NCBI RefSeq assembly: GCF_002632485.1
Contig: NZ_NIBU01000028.1
Coordinates: forward strand, 1-46,318
DNA from: Xenorhabdus innexi
GTDB lineage: Bacteria; Pseudomonadota; Gammaproteobacteria; Enterobacterales; Enterobacteriaceae
Direction of reading: 5' to 3'
DNA: 46,318 nucleotides
Below are positions 7,168-18,777 of this stretch, in pieces. The translations under genes and the position numbers were made by a program. The notes beneath the pieces were generated by a model. That model was not told the DNA's origin, did not search any database, and was given only the letters and a program-made list of their open reading frames with translations. The stretch's first letter is position 1; the number at the start of each line of letters is the position of its first letter.

Positions 7168-8277
7168 ATGCCCATGTCAGATAACAGCCAGAAAAAAGTC
7201 ATCGTCGGAATGTCCGGTGGTGTTGATTCATCCGTTTCCGCTTACCTGCTACAACAACAAGGTTATCAGGTAGCTGGCCTGTTTATGAAAAACTGGGAAG
7301 AAGATGACGATGAAGAGTACTGTTCAGCCGCAGATGATCTGAAGGATGCTCAGGAAGTATGTGACAAGCTGGGTATTGAATTATATACCATTAATTTTGC
7401 AGCCGAGTATTGGGATAATGTATTTGAGCTTTTCCTTGCTGAATATAAGGCGGGCAGAACACCAAACCCGGACATTCTCTGTAACAAAGAAATTAAGTTC
7501 AAAGCATTTTTAGAATTTGCGGCTGAAGACTTAGGCGCTGATTACATTGCAACCGGTCATTATGTCCGTCGTCGGGATGTGGATGGTGTCAGCCAGTTGC
7601 TTCGTGGTCTTGATGGCAATAAAGATCAAAGTTACTTCTTATATACTCTGAGCCATCAGCAGGTTGCAAAAAGTTTATTCCCTGTCGGAGAGCTGGAAAA
7701 ATCTGAAGTTCGCCGCATCGCCGAAGAAATTGGTCTGGTGACAGCGAAGAAAAAAGATTCTACCGGTATCTGTTTTATTGGTGAACGTAAGTTCCGTGAT
7801 TTTCTGGGGCGCTATCTGCCAGCCCAGCCCGGCCCGATTGTTACCGTTGACGGGCAAACTATCGGGCAACACTCCGGCCTGATGTACCACACACTTGGTC
7901 AGCGAAAAGGGTTAGGTATCGGAGGGACTAAATCCGGTAATGAAGATCCCTGGTATGTTGTTGATAAAGATGTTGCGAATAACACACTGGTTGTTGCACA
8001 GGGTCATGAGCATCCCCGCCTGATGTCTGTCGGTTTAATTGCACAACAACTGCATTGGGTTGATCGCCAATCACTGAAAACAGAAATCCGCTGCATGGTC
8101 AAAACACGCTATCGTCAGCAGGATATTCCTTGCACAGTCATTCCTTTGAGTGAAGATAAAATTGAGGTTCGTTTTGATAGCCCCGTTGCCGCTGTCACTC
8201 CCGGTCAATCAGCCGTATTTTATCAAGGCGAAATTTGTCTCGGCGGTGGCGTGATCGAACAACGCATACAGGAGTAA
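7168..8277 (+). CDS. mnmA: tRNA-specific 2-thiouridylase MnmA
   Basis: MnmA inserts sulphur at C2 of the wobble uridine (U34) of tRNAs for Lys, Glu and Gln, receiving it from the TusE relay. The PP-loop [12 protein letters not shown] near residue 12 binds ATP, and the two catalytic cysteines lie in [11 protein letters not shown] and [12 protein letters not shown]. Length (369) matches E. coli. An ATG at 7174, two codons in, matches the E. coli N-terminus and is an equally plausible start. It is followed two bases later by hflD, as in other enterobacteria. Confidence 0.97.
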   Translation: MPMSDNSQKKVIVGMSGGVDSSVSAYLLQQQGYQVAGLFMKNWEEDDDEEYCSAADDLKDAQEVCDKLGIELYTINFAAEYWDNVFELFLAEYKAGRTPNPDILCNKEIKFKAFLEFAAEDLGADYIATGHYVRRRDVDGVSQLLRGLDGNKDQSYFLYTLSHQQVAKSLFPVGELEKSEVRRIAEEIGLVTAKKKDSTGICFIGERKFRDFLGRYLPAQPGPIVTVDGQTIGQHSGLMYHTLGQRKGLGIGGTKSGNEDPWYVVDKDVANNTLVVAQGHEHPRLMSVGLIAQQLHWVDRQSLKTEIRCMVKTRYRQQDIPCTVIPLSEDKIEVRFDSPVAAVTPGQSAVFYQGEICLGGGVIEQRIQE

Positions 8278-8279
8278 TT

Positions 8280-8906
8280 GTGGCGAAAAATTATTACGAC
8301 ATTACATTAGCACTGGCAGGTATCTGCCAGTCAGCACGTCTGGTACAACAACTGGCTCATGAAGGGCAATGTGATGCCGATGCTTTTGAGGCAACTCTCA
8401 ATAGTGTTCTGAATATGAATCCGACATCAACTCTGGATGTCTTTGGCAATGAAGCAGGTAACCTGCGTACCGGCCTTGATGCTGTTATGGGGATGCTTAA
8501 TGGTACAAATAGCGGACTTTCCGCAGAGCTTACCCGCTATACTTTAAGCCTGATGGCACTGGAGCGACGCCTCAGTAAGAATCCGGCAGCAGCAGATGAA
8601 CTGTCTAAACGCATAAGCCAGTTGGAACGTCAGCAGGCTTATTTTGAACCTATGTCTGAGGGAATGCTCAATTCTCTTGCCGGTATTTATGTTGATGTGA
8701 TTAGCCCGCTGGGGCCTCGTATCCAAGTTACAGGTTCACCGGATATTCTGCGCAATACATTGGTGCAGGCAAAAGTCCGTGCGGCATTACTGGCAGGTAT
8801 TCGCAGCACCGTATTGTGGCAACAAGTTGGTGGTAGCCGCCTGCAATTTATGTTTTCCCGACAAAGACTGGTTCGGCAGGCAAAAGACATTCTTGCGCGT
8901 TGTTAA
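8280..8906 (+). CDS. hflD: High frequency lysogenization protein HflD
   Basis: HflD is a peripheral membrane protein that in E. coli binds the lambda CII regulator and blocks its DNA binding, and its gene sits between mnmA and purB as here. The 208-residue product starts with [20 protein letters not shown] and ends in [17 protein letters not shown] followed by [10 protein letters not shown], both highly conserved. GTG 8280 is chosen: AGGAG lies five bases upstream, and the start matches E. coli. It begins two bases after the mnmA stop, so the two are cotranscribed. Confidence 0.95.
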   Translation: MAKNYYDITLALAGICQSARLVQQLAHEGQCDADAFEATLNSVLNMNPTSTLDVFGNEAGNLRTGLDAVMGMLNGTNSGLSAELTRYTLSLMALERRLSKNPAAADELSKRISQLERQQAYFEPMSEGMLNSLAGIYVDVISPLGPRIQVTGSPDILRNTLVQAKVRAALLAGIRSTVLWQQVGGSRLQFMFSRQRLVRQAKDILARC

Positions 8907-8949
8907 TTGAATAACGCGTTATTAATTGAATAACGCGTTATTAATTGAA
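8903..8949. repeat. Two and a half tandem copies of a 19-bp palindrome-containing unit
   Basis: The unit TTAATTGAATAACGCGTTA occurs at 8903-8921 and 8922-8940 without any change, followed by a nine-base third start (8941-8949). Each full unit holds the palindrome AATAACGCGTTATT when read into the next copy. The first copy overlaps the hflD stop codon, and the array fills most of the gap to purB. Confidence 0.85.
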
Positions 8950-8953
8950 TTAA

Positions 8954-10366
<1,413 letters not shown>

Positions 10367-10386
10367 AACGATTTTATTTATATATA

Positions 10387-10409
10387 GTGAACGGGAATTT
10401 CCCGTTCAC
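10387..10409 (+). terminator. Hairpin after purB
   Basis: A perfect nine-base stem, GTGAACGGG / CCCGTTCAC, encloses AATTT, 20 bases past the purB stop. No T-tract follows on the plus strand, so it may act as a weak terminator or only as an mRNA 3' stabiliser. Confidence 0.45.
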
Positions 10410-10473
10410 ATATTGTGAAACAAATTAACCTTATATGAAATATAAATAAATCGCAAAGTTATATACTATTTTC

Positions 10474-10491
10474 GGTTTATCTTATTGTTTT
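10474..10491 (+). promoter_or_regulatory. Possible degenerate PhoP box upstream of phoP
   Basis: GGTTTA (10474-10479) is followed by TGTTTT (10486-10491) with a six-base gap. The known PhoP box is a direct repeat of (T/G)GTTTA with a five-base gap, as in the autoregulated E. coli phoP promoter. The extra base makes this a weak candidate for autoregulation. Confidence 0.3.
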
Positions 10492-10541
10492 TAGCAATTC
10501 ATTCATTAACATACCAACAATAGACTAAATAGTTACTATAC

Positions 10542-10571
10542 TTGGTTTAATCATAACAACATATCTATAAT
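10542..10571 (+). promoter_or_regulatory. Possible promoter of phoPQ
   Basis: TTGGTT (10542-10547) and a perfect TATAAT (10566-10571) are 18 bases apart, 85 bases before phoP. The -35 region contains GGTTTA, a single PhoP half-site, where an activator half-site would be expected. Confidence 0.35.
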
Positions 10572-10655
10572 TTACTTAAATCCATTCATAAAGTTGACTA
10601 TCTAGCTATTTAAGATTTATTTGATAAATTTTACTGGTTAGCATAAGGAACCATT

Positions 10656-11327
10656 ATGCGAATATTAATAGTTGAAGATAATGCGTTGCTTCGTCATCAT
10701 TTAAAAGTACAGCTTCGAGATATTGGCCATCAGGTGGATGCGGCTGAAGACTCAAAAGAAGCTGATTATTACCTGAAAGAGAATCATCCTGATGTTGCAA
10801 TCATTGATCTGGGGTTACCGGGGGAAGATGGTTTAAGCCTAATTAAACGCTGGCGCAGCGATCATATAAATATTCCCATACTCATTCTTACTGCCCGTGA
10901 AAGCTGGCAGGAAAAAGTCACGGTATTAAATGCCGGTGCAGATGACTATGTAACGAAGCCTTTCCAACTGGAGGAAATTAATGCACGTATACAAGCATTA
11001 ATGCGTCGTAATAGTGGGTTGGCATCTCAAGTTGCGGAATTACCACCTTTTCTGATTGATCTTTCACGTAAAGAGTTTTCGGTTAATGGTAAAAAAATAA
11101 AATTAACAGCTTTCGAATATACGATTATTGAAACTCTGATGCGTAATAATGGCAAAGTGGTCAGTAAGGAATTATTAATGAGGCAGTTATATCCTGACGC
11201 TGAATTACGTGAAAGCCATACAATTGATGTATTAATGGGACGTTTGAGAAAAAAAATACTGCATGAATGGCCTGACGAAGTGATTGTCACAGTCCGTGGC
11301 CAGGGCTACCGCTTTGATGTGAAATAA
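10656..11327 (+). CDS. phoP: Two-component response regulator PhoP
   Basis: This DNA-binding regulator (223 residues) responds to low Mg2+, acid and cationic peptides through PhoQ and controls envelope and virulence genes. The receiver domain (1-115) has the acidic pair ED at 7-8, the phosphoacceptor Asp51 in [11 protein letters not shown], the TAR switch threonine and the K in VTKPF. The C-terminal OmpR-type winged helix ends [15 protein letters not shown] and [14 protein letters not shown] precedes ATG 10656. The phoQ gene begins one base after its stop, so the two are one operon. Confidence 0.97.
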   Translation: MRILIVEDNALLRHHLKVQLRDIGHQVDAAEDSKEADYYLKENHPDVAIIDLGLPGEDGLSLIKRWRSDHINIPILILTARESWQEKVTVLNAGADDYVTKPFQLEEINARIQALMRRNSGLASQVAELPPFLIDLSRKEFSVNGKKIKLTAFEYTIIETLMRNNGKVVSKELLMRQLYPDAELRESHTIDVLMGRLRKKILHEWPDEVIVTVRGQGYRFDVK

Positions 11328-11328
11328 A

Positions 11329-12789
11329 ATGTTTGATTTTCTGAGAACTCATCTCTTCTCCCTGAGAGCACGATTTCTTATGGCGGCGACAGTCATTATT
11401 CTCGTGTTGACTCTACCCTATGGGATAGTCGCAATTGTTGGCTATTTAATGCGTCTTGATAATGACACTTATGCAATGCTCAGTAGTCAGAGTAATTTAT
11501 TTTATTCTCTTGCCAGCTGGAAAAAAAATAAATTATTTATCAACCTTCCTGATAATTTTCATATGGAAAATCACTCATTAACACTGATCTATAACAATAA
11601 AAACGATATACTCTGGCGTCAAAATCATGTGCCAGCCCTTGAAAAAAAAATTTCCCCTGACTGGCTGAAAAAAAATGGCTTATATGAATTAGAAACTTAT
11701 TATCCCTATATAAATCCTGCTCTGTATTCTGAATCACAGAGTCAACATCCGGTTAATAATAAAACTGATACCAGTCACGAGACCGATAAGAGGCTTCTGA
11801 TTTATTCTGTAGTTGTCAATATTTACCCGGCAACAGATAAGCTACCAGCAATAACCATTGTAGTTATCAATACCCTACCTCAAAATATTCAGCCGTCAGA
11901 AAAAATCTGGGAATGGTTTGGATATGTTTTGATTGCCAACCTGTTCCTCATCATTCCATTAATCTGGCTCGCTGCGGACTGGAGTTTACGACCCATTAAA
12001 GCATTAATCACTCAGATACGGTCTCTGGAAAAAGGTGAGCGGCAAGAGTTAGATGAAAACCCACCAGCCGAGTTAAAAGGCCTGATTAAAAACCTGAATG
12101 CGTTACTGGATAATGAGCGTCAACGTTATAAAAAGTACCGGACAACATTATCAGACCTGACACATAGCCTGAAAACCCCTCTGGCTGTACTTCAGTCCAC
12201 ATTACGCTCGCTGCGTTCAAATAAACAGATGACCATAAAGCAAGCTGAACCGATCATGCTTGAACAGATTGACCGGATTTCTCAACAAATCGGCTACTAT
12301 TTACACCGAGCTAATATATACAATGACCACAATCTTATACTGAAAAAAATTTTTTCCGTGCCAACTCTGCTTGATAGCCTTGTCAGCGCACTGACTAAAG
12401 TTTATCAGCATAAAGGTATCAATGTTACCTTGGATATTTCTCCTGAATTAACCTGGTTAGGTGAAAAAAATGATTTTCTGGAAGTAATGGGGAATATTCT
12501 GGAAAATGCCTGTAAATATTGTCTGGAATTTGTTCAGGTTTCAGCCCTGATGGATGAAAACTCCCTCACCATCATTGTTGATGATGACGGCCCCGGCATT
12601 CCCCCTAATAAACGTCATATCGTTTTCGAACGTGGATTAAGAGCCGATACACTGCGCCCCGGACAAGGGTTGGGATTGTCGATCGCCTCAGAAATTGTGG
12701 CGCAATATGATGGTGATATCAGCATTGACGATAGCCATCTGGGAGGTGCAAAAATAAGTGTGACCTTCCGCAAGCAGCAAGTTACCTGA
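11329..12789 (+). CDS. phoQ: Sensor histidine kinase PhoQ
   Basis: PhoQ (486 residues) is an inner-membrane sensor that phosphorylates PhoP. Order: membrane helix at about 15-40, periplasmic PAS-like sensor at about 45-190, second helix at about 195-216, HAMP, dimerisation domain with the phospho-accepting His279 in LSDLTHSLKTPLAVLQ, and an ATPase domain with NILENACKY, DDDGPGIP and GQGLGLSIA. Oddity: the segment matching the acidic cluster of E. coli PhoQ (EDDDDAE) reads NNKTDTSHETDKRL here, with only three acids mixed with basic residues, while the following VVVNIYPATDKLP is conserved. Divalent-cation bridging to the membrane should therefore be weaker; that is inference. Confidence 0.96.
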   Translation: MFDFLRTHLFSLRARFLMAATVIILVLTLPYGIVAIVGYLMRLDNDTYAMLSSQSNLFYSLASWKKNKLFINLPDNFHMENHSLTLIYNNKNDILWRQNHVPALEKKISPDWLKKNGLYELETYYPYINPALYSESQSQHPVNNKTDTSHETDKRLLIYSVVVNIYPATDKLPAITIVVINTLPQNIQPSEKIWEWFGYVLIANLFLIIPLIWLAADWSLRPIKALITQIRSLEKGERQELDENPPAELKGLIKNLNALLDNERQRYKKYRTTLSDLTHSLKTPLAVLQSTLRSLRSNKQMTIKQAEPIMLEQIDRISQQIGYYLHRANIYNDHNLILKKIFSVPTLLDSLVSALTKVYQHKGINVTLDISPELTWLGEKNDFLEVMGNILENACKYCLEFVQVSALMDENSLTIIVDDDGPGIPPNKRHIVFERGLRADTLRPGQGLGLSIASEIVAQYDGDISIDDSHLGGAKISVTFRKQQVT

Positions 12790-12934
12790 AATCTGCGTTA
12801 ACAGCGTTTCTCCCCTCTTTTGGATGTCAAAATGACGGCAGCTTAACCAGTGGCCGGGATACTCGTAATGAATACAGAATGGGAGCGGCCTCGAAATATT
12901 TCATCCGAATCTGATAACTCTATTGACTATCCGT

Positions 12935-12940
12935 TATAAT
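12935..12940 (+). promoter_or_regulatory. Candidate -10 box of roxA
   Basis: TATAAT stands 34 bases before the roxA start in a 185-base gap after phoQ. A TTGACT lies only six bases upstream, too near to be its -35 partner, so the assignment is uncertain. Confidence 0.3.
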
Positions 12941-12974
12941 GGCCGGAAATTCTCTTGTCACTCAGGATATCACC

Positions 12975-14096
12975 ATGAATTATCAGCTGAATCTGGATTG
13001 GCAGGCGTTCTTGCAGAATCACTGGCAAAAACGCCCGCTGCTAATCAAACAGGGTTTCCAGCAATTTACCGACCCACTTTCTCCCGATGAGCTGGCGGGA
13101 TTGGCGATGGAAAATGAAATTGACAGCCGCTTAGTCAGCCAAAAAAAAGAGCGTTGGGAAGTTTCTCATGGGCCATTTGAAAGTTATGATCATTTAGGCG
13201 ACCAGAACTGGTCGTTACTTGTACAGGCCGTTAATCACTGGCATCATCCCTCTTCTGCCCTCATGAAGCCATTCCGTGTCCTTTCAGACTGGAGAATGGA
13301 TGATTTGATGGTTTCTTTTTCCGTTCCGGGTGGTGGTGTCGGCCCGCATCTTGATCAATATGATGTTTTTATCATTCAAGGTCAGGGGCGCAGACGCTGG
13401 CGTGTGGGCGACAAGATCCCGATGAAACAACATTGTCCTCATCCTGACTTATTACAGGTTGAGCCCTTCGAAGCCATTATTGATGAAGAAATGCTACCGG
13501 GAGATATTCTCTATATTCCACCCGGATTTCCGCATGAAGGATATGCCATTGAACAATCACTGAATTATTCAGTAGGTTTCCGTGCTCCGAATGCACGTGA
13601 ATTGTTCAGTGGTTTTGCCGATTATGTTCTGGCAAATGAATTAGGAAGCCATCGTTACAGTGACCCTGATTTGGCATTCCGTGATAACCCTGCACTCATT
13701 CAGACAAACGAGCTTACCACTCTGCGCACCATGATGCAGAATTTGCTGGAACAACCGGAAACTTTCCAGAACTGGTTTGGTGAATTTATTTCTCAGTCAC
13801 GCCATGAGCTGGATATCGCGCCACCAGAACCACCTTATGAAAGTGATGAAATCTATGATCTACTCAAACAGGGTGAAAGCCTGAATCGTTTGAATGGACT
13901 ACGTGCTTTACGTGTGGGTGATCAATGCTTCGTTAATGGTGAACTGATGGAAACATCTCATTTGCAGGCAGCTGATGCACTTTGTCAGTATGATGCTGTT
14001 AATGCGGCTATTCTGGGCGATGCTATTGATGATGTCCGGTTTATCAGCCTGCTTACCGCGCTGGTGAACAGCGGTTATTGGTATTTTAATGATTAA
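12975..14096 (+). CDS. roxA: 50S ribosomal protein L16 arginine 3-hydroxylase RoxA (YcfD)
   Basis: RoxA is a JmjC-type 2-oxoglutarate/Fe(II) oxygenase that hydroxylates Arg81 of ribosomal protein L16. The iron triad is visible: the HxD pair in VGPHLDQYDVF (His125, Asp127) and the distal histidine in IPPGFPHEGYA. A helical C-terminal domain ends LVNSGYWYFND. Its 373 residues equal E. coli YcfD. ATG 12975 is chosen over a start at 12939 because it reproduces the conserved N-terminus. In E. coli the gene also lies near phoPQ; here the pepT and pot genes between it and cobB are absent. Confidence 0.96.
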   Translation: MNYQLNLDWQAFLQNHWQKRPLLIKQGFQQFTDPLSPDELAGLAMENEIDSRLVSQKKERWEVSHGPFESYDHLGDQNWSLLVQAVNHWHHPSSALMKPFRVLSDWRMDDLMVSFSVPGGGVGPHLDQYDVFIIQGQGRRRWRVGDKIPMKQHCPHPDLLQVEPFEAIIDEEMLPGDILYIPPGFPHEGYAIEQSLNYSVGFRAPNARELFSGFADYVLANELGSHRYSDPDLAFRDNPALIQTNELTTLRTMMQNLLEQPETFQNWFGEFISQSRHELDIAPPEPPYESDEIYDLLKQGESLNRLNGLRALRVGDQCFVNGELMETSHLQAADALCQYDAVNAAILGDAIDDVRFISLLTALVNSGYWYFND

Positions 14097-14130
14097 CCAC
14101 CACGCAGATAAATAGAATAGGTCCTAAGTC

Positions 14131-14202
14131 ATATTCAGGCGCCTGAATATTTGCCCCAGCCACATAACTAACAAGTCGCATGACTGCAAAGTAACTGGGG
14201 CA
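14131..14202. repeat. Perfect 20-bp palindrome next to an inverted repeat, between roxA and cobB
   Basis: ATATTCAGGCGCCTGAATAT (14131-14150) is its own reverse complement with no loop bases. Directly after it, TGCCCCAG (14152-14159) is repeated inverted as CTGGGGCA (14195-14202) across 35 bases. Both lie between the convergent ends of roxA and cobB. They may act as a two-way terminator, though the T-tracts are poor. Confidence 0.6.
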
Positions 14203-14208
14203 GATATA

Positions 14209-15030
14209 TCATTCAGACACCTGATGAAGTAATGACTGGACATATTGCGTAACTATTTGGCTGGCATTGCCGTAATGCTTTTCATCGAACATACTCTCAA
14301 CCTGACTGGGTTCCAGATTAAGTTCTACAGTATGCGCTCCCGATAATTTCGCTTCATGCACAAACCCCGCCGCAGGATACACATGACCGGAAGTGCCAAT
14401 GGCGATAAAAATATCCGCCTCAGATAAAGCAGAATAAATTTGCTCCATCCCTAACGGCATTTCACCGAACCACACGACATGAGGGCGCAGTAACGAAGGA
14501 AACTGACAACAATGACAGCGATCATCCATCGTCAGTTTGGAGGTCCACTCGATAACCTGCCCAGACTGACAACAACGAACCTTCAGCAGTTCACCGTGCA
14601 TATGAACAACACGCTGACTTCCTGCACGCTCATGCAAATTATCAATATTCTGTGTGACTAACAGAAAATTATCGCCAATTTTTTGCTCAAGCTCTGCCAA
14701 AGCATAGTGTGCAGCGTTAGGCTTAATTTCCGCCAGCTGTAGCTGCTCTCTTCGCGCATTATAAAATTCCTGAACTAACTCGGGATCACGTTTGAATCCT
14801 TCCGGTGTCGCAATATCTTCAACACGATGCTCTTCCCATAGCCCATCGGAAGAACGAAACGTTCTGATACCTGATTCAGCGGAAATACCCGCTCCGGTCA
14901 GAACTACCACATGGGGTTTCTTTATTTTATTTGCCACACGGATATCCCTGTAAAAAATTTGTCGATGGAACCTCTGACTCCGTAGTCGCCTACTCTTACA
15001 GAATTTACTGAGCCGATGAATAAAACGCAT
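14209..15030 (-). CDS. cobB: NAD-dependent deacetylase/desuccinylase CobB (sirtuin)
   Basis: CobB removes acetyl and succinyl groups from lysines of proteins such as acetyl-CoA synthetase, using NAD+. The sirtuin core is complete: NAD-binding [26 protein letters not shown], the catalytic histidine in HMHGELLKV, a zinc site formed by CC and CHCC in VRCCQSG and DRCHCCQF, and [11 protein letters not shown]. The basic N-terminal extension of about 35 residues ([19 protein letters not shown]) is also found in E. coli CobB-L. A GGAGAGG precedes ATG 15030. It is transcribed towards roxA. Confidence 0.96.
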   Translation of the reverse strand: MRFIHRLSKFCKSRRLRSQRFHRQIFYRDIRVANKIKKPHVVVLTGAGISAESGIRTFRSSDGLWEEHRVEDIATPEGFKRDPELVQEFYNARREQLQLAEIKPNAAHYALAELEQKIGDNFLLVTQNIDNLHERAGSQRVVHMHGELLKVRCCQSGQVIEWTSKLTMDDRCHCCQFPSLLRPHVVWFGEMPLGMEQIYSALSEADIFIAIGTSGHVYPAAGFVHEAKLSGAHTVELNLEPSQVESMFDEKHYGNASQIVTQYVQSLLHQVSE

Positions 15031-15197
15031 ATAACCTCTCCTTAGAATAATCCTTTTTACTCGTCGTATTTCAAACTGCCTCTTTTCTGACTGCGTTCAC
15101 TAACCACTATTTCATTCATAGTGTGTGGCTCATCGTTTCTGCTCAGTTCACTCCGTAAGATAGCGCGCTTAAGTAATATAGTGAATACACTGGGCTA

Positions 15198-16445
15198 TCA
15201 TTGACCACTCAAAATCCGCGCTGGATCAAGTTTACTGGCCCGACGAGCCGGATACCAACTGGCCAACAAGCTCAGGAGCAGTGCCGTTAACAAAACATAG
15301 AAAATATCCATGATGTGTAATTCTGACGGCAGAAAGTCAATAAAATAGATATCACCGGAAAGGAATTGATGCCCGGACAGCCTCTCTATCCATTTAATGA
15401 TAGCTGTCAAATTAAGCGCCATGAAAATTCCGACAATAGCGCCGATAATACTGCCAACCATTCCTGTCAGTAATCCATACCACAAGAAAATTGACCGGAT
15501 ATGACCATCTTTTGCCCCCAGAGTACGCAGAATAGCAATATCACTGCTTTTATCTTTAACTGCCATAATCAGTGTTGAAACGATATTAAAACAGGCGACT
15601 CCAATGACTAAAATCATGGCTAAGTACATGATACCCCGTATCATCTGGATATCGTTGTACATATAACCGTAATCTTTCAGCCACGTACTGATATAGACAT
15701 ACCTGCCCGTTGCATTACCGGCAGCTATAACCCGCTTTTCTGCGGCAAAGACATTGTCTGCTTTAATAGCAACGCCGGTAATCGCATTGCCATAATCCAG
15801 ATACTGTTGTGCATCAGATAGCGGAACGAGAGCCAGACGGTGATCTAACAAGCCACTTAACTGAAAAATTCCGGTAACTTGCAAACGTATCCGCTTAGGC
15901 TGCAATAATTTCAGGCTTGGGTCGCTGTTTGGGATCATAACGGTCAGCCAATCACCTTTTTTCACATTCAGTGAATTTGCTACTCCCTGCCCCAGAATTA
16001 CCTGATTTTCCCCGGCCTGAAATGTTTGCCACGCGTCGCCACGGACAAACTTAGACAAAGTGCTGACGTCAGCTTCAGTCACAGGATCAACACCGCGAAC
16101 CTGAACAGCATGAAGTTTATCTCCCCGCTCCATCAGACCGGTAAACTCAATATAAGGAGATGCTCCTGCAATACCCGGCGTTTGTCTGATTTCTTTTAGC
16201 GCCGATTCCCAGTGCTGAAAAGGTTGTTCTACAGTATAAATCTGCCCATGAGGGACCACAGAAAGTATCCGGTTTTTCAGTTCACGCTCAAAACCATTCA
16301 TCGCGCTCAGACCAATGATCAGCACCGCAACACCAAGCATAATCCCCAGTGTTGAAATAACTGAAACCAGAGAAACCATTCCGGCACGGCGACGTCCCTG
16401 ACTGAAGCGTATTGCAGTAAGTAATGCAAGAGGCAGATTTGCCAT
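15198..16445 (-). CDS. lolE: Lipoprotein-releasing ABC transporter permease LolE
   Basis: LolE is one of the two membrane subunits of LolCDE, which extracts outer-membrane lipoproteins from the inner membrane for LolA. The 415-residue protein has one N-terminal helix (about 22-48), a large periplasmic domain and three C-terminal helices (about 270-400) with the FtsX-like [20 protein letters not shown] coupling region contacting LolD. It ends [20 protein letters not shown]. Its ATG overlaps the lolD stop by one base (TAATG), so translation is coupled. It is the last gene of lolCDE. Confidence 0.96.
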   Translation of the reverse strand: MANLPLALLTAIRFSQGRRRAGMVSLVSVISTLGIMLGVAVLIIGLSAMNGFERELKNRILSVVPHGQIYTVEQPFQHWESALKEIRQTPGIAGASPYIEFTGLMERGDKLHAVQVRGVDPVTEADVSTLSKFVRGDAWQTFQAGENQVILGQGVANSLNVKKGDWLTVMIPNSDPSLKLLQPKRIRLQVTGIFQLSGLLDHRLALVPLSDAQQYLDYGNAITGVAIKADNVFAAEKRVIAAGNATGRYVYISTWLKDYGYMYNDIQMIRGIMYLAMILVIGVACFNIVSTLIMAVKDKSSDIAILRTLGAKDGHIRSIFLWYGLLTGMVGSIIGAIVGIFMALNLTAIIKWIERLSGHQFLSGDIYFIDFLPSELHIMDIFYVLLTALLLSLLASWYPARRASKLDPARILSGQ

Positions 16446-17161
16446 TACACCCCTCCCGTCAGGGTTAATTCATCCTGTAAATATCCATCACGCATTTCTA
16501 CCTGACGCGCCAGTCTGTCAGCTAGTTTCAGATCGTGAGTCACTACCAAAAATGCCGTGCCCTGCTGTTGGTTCAATGCCTGCAAAAGTTCAAAAATACT
16601 ATCAGCATTACGTTGATCAAGATTGCCTGTCGGCTCATCCGCCAGTACCAATGATGGTTCATTTACCAGAGCACGAGCGATAGCAACCCGCTGGCGCTCT
16701 CCCCCTGATAATTCAGAAGGTCGATGGTGTGCCCGGTTTTCCAGCCCGACTGCGGCCAGCATATCCCGCGCTTTTTTTTCAGCTTGCTTCTTCCCGCCAA
16801 GCAGCCTTTTACTGCCAATCAATAGCGGCATAGCAACATTTTCCAGTGCATTAAAATCCGGCAGTAGATGGTGAAACTGGTAAATAAAACCAATTTCCCT
16901 GTTCCGCAATTCTGCCCGACCGGAAGCAGACATGCTGTTAAGTGATTCCCCTTTGAAAATCACTTCACCGGCAGTGGGTGAATCCAACCCTCCCAATAAA
17001 TGTAAAAGGGTACTCTTACCCGAACCGGAACTGCCGACAATCGCCATCATTTCGCCTTGCTGCATAGAGAATGTGACGTTTTTTAATACCTCGGTAGAAA
17101 CCTTCCCTTCCTGATATTTTTTATACAAGTGATGGCATAGCAATAAAGGTTGATTACTCAT
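16445..17161 (-). CDS. lolD: Lipoprotein-releasing system ATPase LolD
   Basis: This ABC ATPase (238 residues) powers LolCE. Walker [17 protein letters not shown], the Q-loop [17 protein letters not shown], signature [15 protein letters not shown], Walker [13 protein letters not shown] and the switch histidine in [11 protein letters not shown] are all intact. Its start overlaps the end of lolC by eight bases, and its stop overlaps the lolE start by one. Confidence 0.97.
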   Translation of the reverse strand: MSNQPLLLCHHLYKKYQEGKVSTEVLKNVTFSMQQGEMMAIVGSSGSGKSTLLHLLGGLDSPTAGEVIFKGESLNSMSASGRAELRNREIGFIYQFHHLLPDFNALENVAMPLLIGSKRLLGGKKQAEKKARDMLAAVGLENRAHHRPSELSGGERQRVAIARALVNEPSLVLADEPTGNLDQRNADSIFELLQALNQQQGTAFLVVTHDLKLADRLARQVEMRDGYLQDELTLTGGV

Positions 17162-18356
17162 AACGTAAAGCCTCAGCAGGTTGAGTGGCAGCAGCGCGCC
17201 AGGAAGGATATAACGTGGATAATAGAGAAATTAGCATGGCACTGATGGCAATTATCGCCACCTGAGCAGGTTCAATGGCAACAGGTAACTGAATACCTTC
17301 GGTCAGAAGGCCGATAACGGGCATTAAGTTATTTAACTGACTGGAAAGCAGTATTCCCAACCCCGTCCCCAATAAAGCACCAATAATTCCGGCTCCGGCT
17401 CCCTGAATCATGAAAATAGTCATAACTTGCCTACGGGTTAACCCCTGTGTCTGCAAAATAGCGATTTCACCCTGCTTTTCCATCACTAATAAAGAAAGAG
17501 AAGTGATAATGTTAAACGCAGCAACTGCAATGATCAGGCTAAGCAGTAACCCCATCATATTTTTCTCCATACGTACAGCCTGAAAAAACTCCCCCTTGCG
17601 TTCACGCCAGTCTTTCCAGACTAAACCTTTCGGAAGCGGTTGCTGACTTAATTCATCTACCTTTAATGGTTCACTGAGGAACAAACGCCAGCCAGTAATA
17701 TTGTTAATGGGATAACGTAAAAGGCGGGCTGCATCCTGCTGATTGACCAACATCTCAGTGTCATCAACTTCGCTGTTAGCCAAAAATGTTCCGGCGACGG
17801 TAAATAAACGCTGGCTGGGTATCCTGCCCATTGGAGTAAGCTGGCTGGCACTCGGAACGATAATGCGGATCTGATCACCCCGCCTGACTCCCAGTCTTGA
17901 TGCCAACTGTTCACCTAAAATCACAAAATAACGGCCGGGTTGTAACTGGCTTGTATCAACATTAACGGTATATTCCGCCAATGGAGTATATTCATCCGGC
18001 TTAATGCCCAACATCACACCGACACCCACATTATGGGCGCTTTGCAGTACAACATCTCCCTGAACAATCGGCTCAATGCGGGTCACATCTTTTAAGCCAG
18101 AGAGCTGACTGCTCGGATGCTCAACAGGATTAATCGAGGCATTTTCTGAAGTGATAATGACATGAGGCATAAAGCCCAGAATACTGGCTTCTAATGAACG
18201 TTCGAAACCGTTCATTACTGACAACACGGTAATTAATGCCGCCACCCCTAAAGTAATACCAATGGCTGAAAGCCAGGAAACAAAACGGCCAAACTTATCA
18301 ACCGCCCGTCCGCGCATGTAGCGCAATCCGATAAATAATGAAACAGACTGAAACAT
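17154..18356 (-). CDS. lolC: Lipoprotein-releasing ABC transporter permease LolC
   Basis: LolC (400 residues) pairs with LolE and recruits LolA through its periplasmic domain. It starts [20 protein letters not shown], has an N-terminal membrane helix near 25-48, a periplasmic domain to about residue 265, the coupling region [20 protein letters not shown] and three C-terminal helices, and ends [18 protein letters not shown]. It is the first gene of lolCDE. Its promoter must lie in the 421-base divergent gap shared with mfd. Confidence 0.96.
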   Translation of the reverse strand: MFQSVSLFIGLRYMRGRAVDKFGRFVSWLSAIGITLGVAALITVLSVMNGFERSLEASILGFMPHVIITSENASINPVEHPSSQLSGLKDVTRIEPIVQGDVVLQSAHNVGVGVMLGIKPDEYTPLAEYTVNVDTSQLQPGRYFVILGEQLASRLGVRRGDQIRIIVPSASQLTPMGRIPSQRLFTVAGTFLANSEVDDTEMLVNQQDAARLLRYPINNITGWRLFLSEPLKVDELSQQPLPKGLVWKDWRERKGEFFQAVRMEKNMMGLLLSLIIAVAAFNIITSLSLLVMEKQGEIAILQTQGLTRRQVMTIFMIQGAGAGIIGALLGTGLGILLSSQLNNLMPVIGLLTEGIQLPVAIEPAQVAIIAISAMLISLLSTLYPSWRAAATQPAEALRYE

Positions 18357-18777
18357 AGGAACCGCCGTATCAAAGAGGGTTAGTTGAATATATTAAATCA
18401 ATAAAAAAAATCATATTTTATCTCTGTTTTTGCATAGGTATTTTATACGAAATTCAATCGGTCCCATTTGCTGATTACATGTTATCACCGTTTAATTCAG
18501 TTTTAATTAGCTACTGTTAAATTGAAGATAAAAAAACCTGTTCATTAACGCAAACTAATATGTCGCATCATTCCAGACGCAAATCTGCTATTCAGCAGTT
18601 GCCAAAGTAAAGTGTTCGGGGATAATAAAGAGTAGCCGTACTATATGGATGGAGCCATTCACATTCCGGTTCTGTTTTTTTACTTTCTCTCAACCTGCCA
18701 GCGTATTTATTGTAAAAACCTCTGGGTTAACTGTGTGTTGGGACTGGACTGAATCTTAGAGAACACATCAAACGCTT
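18357..18777. other. Divergent intergenic region lolC-mfd
   Basis: This 421-base gap must hold the promoters of lolCDE (leftward) and mfd (rightward). The lolC-near half is very AT-rich with several TAAAAT-like boxes on the minus strand, but none has a convincing -35 partner. E. coli has ycfT here; no reading frame resembling it remains. I see no small gene. Confidence 0.5.
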
